Source: Candidatus Shapirobacteria bacterium
GTDB lineage: Bacteria; Patescibacteriota; Microgenomatia; UBA12405
Direction: 5' to 3'
DNA: 6,342 bases
Assembly (NCBI GenBank): GCA_003647605.1
Contig: QMND01000036.1
Coordinates: 1-6,342 of the forward strand
In this document: positions 1 to 5,834 of the stretch, piece after piece
How positions within the stretch are numbered: position 1 is the stretch's first letter
How the letters are laid out: each line of letters starts with the position of its first letter
Program-made: the position numbers and the translations under genes
Notes under the pieces: generated by a model
What the model saw: only the letters and a program-made list of their open reading frames with translations
The model's database searches: none
Told to the model about the DNA's origin: nothing

Positions 1-101
1 TAAATACACAGGATGCGGGATCATTCATGCAAAGTAAGAATGAAATATTAAGTTCAATGAGTTCCGGCACACAACAAGCCGTATCTGGATCATCTTTTTA
101 A
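1..101 (+). CDS. Tail tape measure protein, C-terminal end only (partial)
   Basis: An open frame enters from the left edge (full codons from position 3) and stops at TAA 99-101, giving 32 residues that begin NTQDAGSFMQSKNEI and end GSSF. The pattern (I)-N-T-x-D-A-x-S-F-x-x-S-x-x-x-I matches, from memory, the conserved C-terminal tail of GTA-like and siphophage tape measure proteins (typically TPDAxSFRRSExQ followed by a short Ala/Arg-rich end). The gene lies directly before a DUF2460 gene, which is where the tape measure gene (RcGTA gp11) sits. A tape measure protein sets tail length and is ejected with the DNA. The usual basic ending (such as RGxRxL) is replaced by a Ser/Gly-rich one. The stop codon is embedded in the ribosome binding site of the next gene. 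Only the C-terminus is visible, so the assignment relies on this motif and on gene order. Confidence 0.6.
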   Translation, partial: NTQDAGSFMQSKNEILSSMSSGTQQAVSGSSF

Positions 102-105
102 GGAG
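100..105 (+). promoter_or_regulatory. Ribosome binding site for the DUF2460 gene
   Basis: AAGGAG lies 7 bases before the ATG at 113. It overlaps the TAA stop of the upstream gene (99-101), so ribosomes ending the tape measure gene finish on top of this site. It supports the start at 113. Confidence 0.8.
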
Positions 106-112
106 AAAATAA

Positions 113-784
113 ATGCCAGTATTATTCCAAGATATTCTATTTCCACCGGATATTAGTTTTGGTGCGGTAGGCGGCCCCCAATTTAAGACTACCGTTGTTC
201 GGTCTAAATCAGGGTATACGCAGCGTAACATTGAATGGGAATTGGTTAAGGGCAAGTACGATGTTACGCATGGGCTAAAGACACAGGAACAGATAGACGA
301 CTTGTTAGCGTTCTTTATGTCCAAACAGGGGCAAGCGCATTCTTTTAGGTTTTTAGATTGGGTTAATTACACAATTGAAGATCAGGAAGTCGGGCCTGGG
401 GATAACGTAGAAACCGATTTTCAAATAATCAAAACACATACTGATGCGGGCGGAAACACGTTTGATAAGAATATAACAAAGCCTGTAGATGTGACAGACA
501 CAAATCATACATTGGGGTATACAGATTACCCGACGTATACAACCATGTTGGTTAAGGTCAATGGCGTAACAAAGACTGAAGGCGTCGATTACACAGTTAA
601 CTACTCTACAGGTGTTATAACATTTGCTGTAGCGCCTCCTAATACACACACTGTTAGGGTTTGGTGCTCTTTCCACCTACACGGCGTATTTACTACGGAT
701 TATATGCCCGTAGGTATCGATTTCCACGAAATACATAATTGGGGGCCGATTCCTATTGAAGAGCTGAAAGAGACGGGAGTATAA
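113..784 (+). CDS. DUF2460-family distal tail protein (RcGTA gp12-like)
   Basis: This 223-residue protein has the full DUF2460 (TIGR02217) pattern. The N-terminus is LFQDILFPPDISFGAVGGPQF, followed by a T-x-V-V-R-S-x-S-G-x-x-x-R-N-x-x-W strand (residues 27-42), an helix ending LLAFFMSKQGQ (64-74), and the FRFLDWVNY signature (78-86). Then come GPGDNVETDFQIIK (94-107) and KPV (123-125). A beta-hairpin unit follows, with VKVNGV (147-152) and DYTVNYSTGVITF (159-171), and the end is IPIEELKE. In RcGTA the homologue is the distal tail protein, which joins the tail tube to the baseplate hub; it acts in the virion. Length is usual for the family. The start is set by AAGGAG 7 bases upstream. The last codons carry the ribosome binding site of the next gene, whose ATG is one base after the stop. 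Nothing looks truncated. Family call is secure; the exact ring position is inferred from RcGTA. Confidence 0.93.
   Translation: MPVLFQDILFPPDISFGAVGGPQFKTTVVRSKSGYTQRNIEWELVKGKYDVTHGLKTQEQIDDLLAFFMSKQGQAHSFRFLDWVNYTIEDQEVGPGDNVETDFQIIKTHTDAGGNTFDKNITKPVDVTDTNHTLGYTDYPTYTTMLVKVNGVTKTEGVDYTVNYSTGVITFAVAPPNTHTVRVWCSFHLHGVFTTDYMPVGIDFHEIHNWGPIPIEELKETGV
775..779 (+). promoter_or_regulatory. Ribosome binding site for the DUF2163 gene
   Basis: GGGAG inside the last codons of the upstream gene, 6 bases before the ATG at 786. The stop (782-784) and the start (786) are separated by one base, so translation is probably coupled. Confidence 0.65.
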
Positions 785-785
785 G

Positions 786-1634
786 ATGTCTAAAACAGCG
801 TCCGCTCCTATGGCAACGCATATAGCGGAATCCGTAACGACATTGGCCATTGGATGGAAAATTACGAGGACTGATGCCGCTGTGTATGGATTTTCTACGC
901 ATGATGTTAATAAAGACATAAGCGGTGTTACGTATGTGGCAATGACGGGGACGGATACGACATCCCCTGGGAATAAAGATGACCTATCCGTGGCCACAAT
1001 GGATATTTCGGGGTTGTTTAATTCGGACGCTATTACTGAGGATGACTTACGAAACGGGCTATGGAATGGTGCAAGGGTAGAGTGTTTTTTCTTTAATTGG
1101 GCGGATGTCTCGATGGGCATTGTTGAGATATTCCCTGGATGGTTCGGTGATATCACTATTAAAGATGATACATACGAAGTGGAATTAAGAGGGCTTACCG
1201 ATGCGCTTAAAACTAACATGCTTAGAACAGTCACCCCTGAGTGTGATGCAGAGTTTGGCGGCACTCGATGCGGCGTTGATTTAGATTTACTTGAACAATC
1301 GGGGACAGTTGCGACCGTAATAGATCAAAGAACTTTCACTACAGCGGGATTATCCATAACGAGTAATGATGAATTTAACCAAGGCAAGGTTTTATGGACA
1401 AGCGGTAATAACAGCGGCACTTATTCGGAAGTACGCGATAGCACATTAGTAGGGCAATTAACATTATTCTTAAAAGAAAAACAAACAATACAAATAGGAG
1501 ATGGATTTGATTTATGGCCTGGGTGTGATAAGCGATTAGAAACATGTAGAGATACGTATTCTAATACTGAACGATTCAGAGGATTTCCAAAAGTCCCAGG
1601 CCCCCAAATCTTAAGTTACCCCGATGCTAAGTAG
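786..1634 (+). CDS. DUF2163 / phage BR0599-family tail hub protein (RcGTA gp13-like)
   Basis: This 282-residue protein has the two-part layout of RcGTA gp13. The N-terminal DUF2163 half includes WKITRTDAAVYGFSTHD (residues 24-40), an ISGLFNSDAITEDDLRNGLWNGARV stretch (74-98) and ELRGLTDAL (133-141). The C-terminal BR0599-like half includes TPECDAEFGGTRCGVDLD (150-167), GDGFDLWPGCDKRLETC (238-254) and the ending N-x-x-x-F-R-G-F-P-x-x-P-G (260-272). Cysteines 153, 162, 247 and 254 form two pairs, spaced 9 and 7 residues apart. As I recall, lambda gpL uses the same spacings to bind an iron-sulfur cluster, so the protein probably forms the Fe-S-bearing hub at the base of the tail tube. The first ATG is used, with GGGAG upstream. 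The last 11 bases overlap the peptidase gene. Family assignment is strong; cluster binding is inferred. Confidence 0.92.
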   Translation: MSKTASAPMATHIAESVTTLAIGWKITRTDAAVYGFSTHDVNKDISGVTYVAMTGTDTTSPGNKDDLSVATMDISGLFNSDAITEDDLRNGLWNGARVECFFFNWADVSMGIVEIFPGWFGDITIKDDTYEVELRGLTDALKTNMLRTVTPECDAEFGGTRCGVDLDLLEQSGTVATVIDQRTFTTAGLSITSNDEFNQGKVLWTSGNNSGTYSEVRDSTLVGQLTLFLKEKQTIQIGDGFDLWPGCDKRLETCRDTYSNTERFRGFPKVPGPQILSYPDAK

Positions 1635-2061
1635 TGACACAAGAGATAATATTATAGAAGAGGCGCGAAAGTATTTAGGGACTCCATTCTTACATCAAGG
1701 AAGAAGTGCTTCGGGGCTAGATTGTGTTGGTTTGATTATGGTTGTCGCTGAAAAATTAGAGGTGGTTGATATAACGGAAAATTCAGCCAATAGTATTTAT
1801 AACAGGGAACCAAATCCCATAATATTACGAAACATATTTAGAGAGTATGGCGAACGTGTGGACTATGAGCACATGCAAAGCGGGGATGTAATGCTATTAA
1901 GGAATCCTATGTATCCGTGCCACGTTGCTTTTTATATTAAACCGAATCGAATGATTCATTGTATTAGTACCCCAGGATTGAATAAAGTTGTAGAGCACAA
2001 TATTCATGATATTTGGCGTCGTAGAGTTATAGAGTGTTATTCATTTAAGGGATTAAACTAA
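1624..2061 (+). CDS. NlpC/P60 tail peptidase (RcGTA gp14-like)
   Basis: This 145-residue protein is a compact NlpC/P60 cysteine peptidase. It opens with EEARKYLGTPFLHQGRS and has the catalytic Cys34 in GLDCVGL. His100 lies in YPCHVAFYI, and the likely third polar residue is His112 in RMIHC. The ending KVVEHNIHDIWRRRVIECYSF is typical of phage members. The family hydrolyses gamma-D-Glu-diaminopimelate bonds in peptidoglycan; in phage tails it opens the cell wall locally during DNA entry. There is no signal peptide, as expected for a virion-carried enzyme. ATG 1624 is the only sensible start: an in-frame TAA lies at 1612-1614 and no other start codon falls between. It overlaps the upstream gene by 11 bases and lacks a clear Shine-Dalgarno sequence, so it probably depends on ribosomes finishing the upstream gene. 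The stop overlaps the next start as TAATG. All key residues are present. Confidence 0.93.
   Translation: MLSSDTRDNIIEEARKYLGTPFLHQGRSASGLDCVGLIMVVAEKLEVVDITENSANSIYNREPNPIILRNIFREYGERVDYEHMQSGDVMLLRNPMYPCHVAFYIKPNRMIHCISTPGLNKVVEHNIHDIWRRRVIECYSFKGLN
2047..2051 (+). promoter_or_regulatory. Ribosome binding site for the large tail tip gene
   Basis: AAGGG in the last codons of the peptidase gene, 9 bases before ATG 2061. The peptidase stop and this start share a base (TAATG, 2059-2063), which indicates coupled translation. Confidence 0.6.
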
Positions 2062-5000
2062 TGGCACAATTAGCGTTTGCAGCGGGGGGAGCCATAGTAG
2101 GCGGAAGACTGTTTAATCGTCCTGATTTAGGATGGTTAGCGGGTTCTTTACTGTATAATTTCTTTGGCCCCAAGCAAACAATAGAAGGCCCAAGGATAGA
2201 AGATAAGAAAGTATTATTAACATCCTATGGCGTGGCAATTCCTAGAATCTACGGCACTATGCGCACTTCGGGCATTGTGCATTGGTCTACAGATTTAATC
2301 GAAACGAAGCATAAGAAAAGTGCGAAAGGGCAGTCTACTTCTACGATAGAGTATACATATTCTGCTTCTTTTGCAGTTGCTATCGCCAATAGAGAATTAT
2401 CGGATATTATTAAAATATATGCGGATGGTAAGGTTATTTATGACGTTACGGGGGCGTCCGAATCTACAACCATTGCCAACCTAAATTATAGACTTTATAC
2501 AGGCTCAGAGACACAAGAACGCGATCCGTACATGGAGGCAACGGATGGGGCGGATGATACGCCCGCATATTTAGGGTTGGCGTATGTGTTCTTTGAAGAC
2601 ATGCAATTACAGAATTATGGCAATAGGATTCCTAATATTGAATTTTTGGCTACAGCGGCGGGGATCGATAGTTACTCAAAGACGCAAGTAACAATGAGTA
2701 ATGAAGACAGGAATCCTGAATACTCATCCGTTGCGCCGCCACCGGAAAATTGTTGGTCGTTAATGGATGTTGAGCGGGATGTTGTATATGTTGGTGGACA
2801 AGACACAACAGGCACTCCAGGGGATACTGCTGAGCTAACATCAATCCAAGCGTCAACTAATCTACAAAAGAAACAATTATCATCAAAAGAAATGGGCATT
2901 ATTATAGACATAGGTAAAACAATGCCTACGGGTATCGGCTATGATGGCTCTGTTTTTATTGATGGCGGCGATAAGGGGACTAATAATGGTAAGACGTATA
3001 AATTAGACCCAAACTCTCTTGGTGCGGTCGCTAAATTTGGCGGTGGTGGGGAGCACCCGTCTCCAGGACGAATTAATAGAGTGGATCGACTATCTCTACA
3101 AGTTCCGTACACAATACCAAATTGGGGGGATTCCCAACATATTGTGATTATTGTTGGGAGAAAGTCCGCATTATCAGGGGATTGGACTAGAGTACAAATC
3201 ATATCCCAAAACAGACTTTATTTTGCGGAGGACACAGACCCTATAGGGGACGTTTTCCCATTTTTGGAGTATCACGGAACTTTCGTATTGGGGGAAGACT
3301 CGTTTGGGGCAACTGATAATTTGGCTACTGGCGTATGCCGTTCTGTTATACGTGATAACGCGGGCTTTTTTTGGTTTTTATGCGGTGATCGTCTTCTCAA
3401 GTATGATCTTCTTTTACAGAGTTATGGCGGAACACACCCCGACATACATCAAGTAGTAATGCCTATGCTTCCATTTGATGTAGATTTAAATGCTTCGTTC
3501 GGGTACGGCAATAATGATTCTATGTTGTACAATTCAGAGGATAATTCATTAATTATAACACGCAGTACCTCCCCAAGGATTATAAAATATGATTTAGATT
3601 CTGGAACAATAACACAGACTAATAGCGATGTTACCACAATGGACACCACTTCCCAAGTTATGCGGCAAGGTATTTTTAATGGGTATTTTTATACAGGAAG
3701 CCCTGACGTACATGAACTTTTATATAAAATAGATGCGTCAACATTGAATACTCTTGATACGTACGATCTTACTAATTGGATTGCAGGCAGTAATAACAAT
3801 TGGGCTGCCCATTACCCAACACAGTCTATTTTTATGTCACAGTATAATGCGGCGGCGGATAATGCGTATTGGAGGTTATACCTTGATAGGACTGTTGGGG
3901 GAACAGAACAGCTAGATGTTGTTATAGACGATATAGGAACCCAGGGACGGTTGGAATCGTCTGACTGGGATGTTACGGAGGCATCACCACACACTGTTCG
4001 AGGCTTTTCTATAACAAAGCAAATGAACAGCGGGGCAGCTATTACTTCTCTAATGCCTGGATACTTTTTTGATTGTGTAGTATCTGACGGCGTTCTTAAA
4101 GTAGTTATAAGGGGCAATTCCCCCACATTTACCATTGATAGTGATGATTTGGGTACGGATAATAGACCTAGAGACATAGAAACATCCTCAAATGAAAATA
4201 GGATGCCTAAAGAAGTAGAAATTAGGTATATTGATAATGATTTAGATCATCAAGTTAATATGCAGTTTGATCGTAGGAGTGATGATTCTATTGAAGGGGA
4301 TCAGATAGCGCCTTACGATTTACCAATAGTATTTACGGCGGATGAAGCAAAACAGATAGCTCAAAAATGGCTGTACTCTGTTTGGGTGGAGCAGGTTAAA
4401 CATGCTAATCTTAATTCATCTGTCAAACATGCTTTACTAGACCCCACTGATGTCGGTACTTTGAATGTTGATGGGGAATCATTTACTATCCGATTAACGG
4501 ATACAGGAATATCTAATTGGATAACACGGATGGGGTCTGTAGAGTATGATGAAGATGTATACGTTTCTGATGTAGAAGCGGATACAGGCGGTGTTGCACC
4601 CCCTACAATCGCATACACAGGCGCTTCTAAATTATTCGTGTTTGACGTGCCCTTATTAAGAGACCAGGATAATGTATACAACGCTTCCGCTTTTCCATTG
4701 TATGTGGTGGGTGCGGGGTATACGCCTAGTTGGATAGGGTGCGTTGGTGAAAAATCTGATACAAGTTCTTCCGACTACGCCCAAATCACACAACACTTTG
4801 CCACTCCCACATGGGGCACGGTCGCTGAAGCACTCCCTGCAAATCCTAAAGGTTGGCAAAAATGGAATAACATCACTTTAACTGTTAACCTTGGTCAAGG
4901 GGAGTTAGAGAGTAAAACAAGAGATCAGGTACTGAATGGTAGGAATGCCGCATTGGTGGGATCAGATACCAATGGATGGGAACTAATCCAGTTTTCCACG

Positions 5001-5834
5001 GCTATAAATGTATCGGGAACTGAATGGCAAATATCAGATATTATTAGAGGTCTTCGAGGAACGGACACAGCGCAAATTTTTAATAACCATTCCATTGGCG
5101 ATATTTTTGTATTGATGGAATCTAATATAGTTCAAAAGTACAATGCACCTATCAGCGAGTACAATGCCAATGTGTATTACAGACCAGTAACAATTGATTC
5201 TACTCTCCCCCCTATTAGTTTTGTAGTGAACCATGATGCTAACGCATTAAAACCCTGGCGACCTACTTACGTGCAAAGTACGAGAGACGCCTCTCAAAAT
5301 ATTACTATTACTTGGGCACATCAAGAAAAAGTAGCAGGGGATAAATGGTTAGAGTCTACTGACACTGTTCCTAATAGCGAGGCGGCATCGTCGTATGACT
5401 TAGATATTTTGGATACCTCTGGTGGGTCTGTTATAGCAACTAAGAATATGACAGGTTCCACATTAACTTACACGTACACAGCGGCAGACCAAACCACAGA
5501 CGGCATTGTTCCCATAAATACAAGTGCTGCTACGATTGCTGCTGTTGCTTCCACACAACGGTTAACGGATAGCGGCAATGGGTTTACAGCGGGGAATGGG
5601 TATGTTGTAGGTGTTTGGATTGAGATTGCCGGATTTACTAATCCTGAAAATAATAGATTATTTGAAATAATAGATGTGGACGGTTCCGGTGCGTGGGTTG
5701 AATTAAGTAACGGTTATCATGATTTAGTTGATGAGACAGCGGGAAATACTATCTCCATATATAGTCATGTTTATATTAAGATTTATCAAAATGGAAACAA
5801 TGGTAGAGGATTCACACAAGAGGAGGTGGTGTAA
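2061..5834 (+). CDS. Central tail tip / host-specificity protein (RcGTA gp15-like) with inserted domains
   Basis: This 1257-residue baseplate protein belongs to the RcGTA gp15 (megatron) family, related to J-like tail tip proteins. The N-terminal domain (about 1-200) starts with a Gly/Ala-rich hydrophobic segment. It continues with GPRIED, SYGVAIPRIYGTMRTSGIVHWSTDLIE spanning 55-81, ADGKVIYD (121-128), YLGLAYVFFED (170-180) and NRIPNIEFL (188-196). Residues about 225-615 form a beta-propeller-like region. The Phage-tail_3-type part then resumes: LDVVIDDI (618-625), VRGFSI, YFFDCVVSDGVLKVVIRG (668-685), and PIVFTADEAKQIAQKWLY (755-772). Residues about 845-1025 match the gp15 C-terminal region: FDVPLLRDQD, LNGRNAALVG, WELIQF, IIRGLRGTDTA. 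A fibronectin III-like domain (about 1065-1257) carries a nested beta-domain. The protein probably forms the trimeric tail tip that opens at the cell envelope. The TIM-barrel of RcGTA gp15 is not recognisable. Family assignment is strong; the inserted domains are read by eye. Confidence 0.9.
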   Translation: MAQLAFAAGGAIVGGRLFNRPDLGWLAGSLLYNFFGPKQTIEGPRIEDKKVLLTSYGVAIPRIYGTMRTSGIVHWSTDLIETKHKKSAKGQSTSTIEYTYSASFAVAIANRELSDIIKIYADGKVIYDVTGASESTTIANLNYRLYTGSETQERDPYMEATDGADDTPAYLGLAYVFFEDMQLQNYGNRIPNIEFLATAAGIDSYSKTQVTMSNEDRNPEYSSVAPPPENCWSLMDVERDVVYVGGQDTTGTPGDTAELTSIQASTNLQKKQLSSKEMGIIIDIGKTMPTGIGYDGSVFIDGGDKGTNNGKTYKLDPNSLGAVAKFGGGGEHPSPGRINRVDRLSLQVPYTIPNWGDSQHIVIIVGRKSALSGDWTRVQIISQNRLYFAEDTDPIGDVFPFLEYHGTFVLGEDSFGATDNLATGVCRSVIRDNAGFFWFLCGDRLLKYDLLLQSYGGTHPDIHQVVMPMLPFDVDLNASFGYGNNDSMLYNSEDNSLIITRSTSPRIIKYDLDSGTITQTNSDVTTMDTTSQVMRQGIFNGYFYTGSPDVHELLYKIDASTLNTLDTYDLTNWIAGSNNNWAAHYPTQSIFMSQYNAAADNAYWRLYLDRTVGGTEQLDVVIDDIGTQGRLESSDWDVTEASPHTVRGFSITKQMNSGAAITSLMPGYFFDCVVSDGVLKVVIRGNSPTFTIDSDDLGTDNRPRDIETSSNENRMPKEVEIRYIDNDLDHQVNMQFDRRSDDSIEGDQIAPYDLPIVFTADEAKQIAQKWLYSVWVEQVKHANLNSSVKHALLDPTDVGTLNVDGESFTIRLTDTGISNWITRMGSVEYDEDVYVSDVEADTGGVAPPTIAYTGASKLFVFDVPLLRDQDNVYNASAFPLYVVGAGYTPSWIGCVGEKSDTSSSDYAQITQHFATPTWGTVAEALPANPKGWQKWNNITLTVNLGQGELESKTRDQVLNGRNAALVGSDTNGWELIQFSTAINVSGTEWQISDIIRGLRGTDTAQIFNNHSIGDIFVLMESNIVQKYNAPISEYNANVYYRPVTIDSTLPPISFVVNHDANALKPWRPTYVQSTRDASQNITITWAHQEKVAGDKWLESTDTVPNSEAASSYDLDILDTSGGSVIATKNMTGSTLTYTYTAADQTTDGIVPINTSAATIAAVASTQRLTDSGNGFTAGNGYVVGVWIEIAGFTNPENNRLFEIIDVDGSGAWVELSNGYHDLVDETAGNTISIYSHVYIKIYQNGNNGRGFTQEEVV
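2733..3914 (+). other. Beta-propeller-like insertion domain within the tail tip protein
   Basis: Residues about 225-618 of the tail tip protein match no part of the tail family that I know. They read as a chain of strand-rich units of about 35-55 residues. Candidate blades are near residues 231-273 (WSLMDVERDVVYVGG), 291-327 (GYDGSVFIDGG, then KTYKLDPNSLGAVAKF), 340-393 (HIVIIVGR, RLYFAED), 428-466 (DNAGFFWFLCGDRLLKYDLLLQSY), 488-525 (NSEDNSLIIT, RIIKYDLDSGTITQT), 536-573 (FNGYFYTG, LLYKIDASTLNTLDTYDL) and 582-618 (YPTQSIFMSQY, AYWRLYLD). The recurring pattern is a hydrophobic strand, a turn, then Y-K-(I/L/Y)-D and a further strand, as in NHL/YVTN-type propellers. Seven units would suit a closed propeller. 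Such domains usually bind proteins or glycans, so a surface-contact role is possible. The fold and blade count are inference without a structure model. Confidence 0.55.
5508..5759 (+). other. Small phage beta-domain nested in the C-terminal FnIII-like domain
   Basis: Residues about 1150-1233 hold a unit with RLTDSGNGF (1167-1175), a V-x-I-E-I-A-G-F-T-N-P-E-N-N-R-L-F-E-I (1184-1203) core, WVEL (1212-1215) and ETAGNTISI (1225-1233). From memory this fits a small module recurring in phage virion proteins, with the consensus I-T-D-S-G-x-G-F, G-D-x-I-x-V-S-G-F-T-x-x-x-N-N-G-x-F-x-I, and E-x-A-G-x-x-V-T-I. It interrupts an FnIII-like domain: YTYTAADQTTDG before it and HVYIKIYQNGNNGRGF after it are adjacent in usual family members. 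An Ala/Thr-rich linker encoded by GCT-rich DNA (about 5525-5551) marks its left edge. Its role is unknown; decoration or adhesion is plausible. Confidence 0.6.
5821..5826 (+). promoter_or_regulatory. Strong ribosome binding site for the fibre-like gene
   Basis: AGGAGG, a full consensus Shine-Dalgarno sequence and the strongest in the window, lies 7 bases before ATG 5834. It is part of the Glu-Glu codons near the end of the tail tip gene. The stop and start share a base (TAATG, 5832-5836). Confidence 0.85.

Noticed and set aside
99..113. Promoter or terminator in the gene junctions
   Set aside because: The longest gap between genes is 11 bases and contains only a ribosome binding site; no hairpin followed by a T run was seen at any junction.
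677..1264. 195-codon open frame on the minus strand
   Set aside because: It lies opposite the well-supported DUF2460 and DUF2163 genes, has no recognisable family pattern, and no ribosome binding site was evident; a shadow of the coding strand.
2061..2165. Hydrophobic Gly/Ala-rich N-terminus of the tail tip protein as a signal peptide or membrane anchor
   Set aside because: A similar glycine-rich hydrophobic start is usual in gp15-like tail proteins, which act in the virion; there is no basic n-region and no convincing cleavage site.
3366..3372. Run of seven T bases as a possible frameshift site
   Set aside because: The reading frame continues intact on both sides with coherent propeller-like sequence, and no alternative product is apparent. 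Programmed frameshifts in tail modules usually lie before the tape measure gene.
2670..3914. TIM-barrel glycosidase domain as in RcGTA gp15
   Set aside because: No helix-strand alternation or acidic catalytic motif was seen; the segment is strand-rich with repeated YK(I/L)D units.
3812..4177. 121-codon minus-strand open frame inside the tail tip gene
   Set aside because: It is opposite conserved family sequence (LDVVIDDI to VVIRG), with unremarkable composition and no motif; a shadow.
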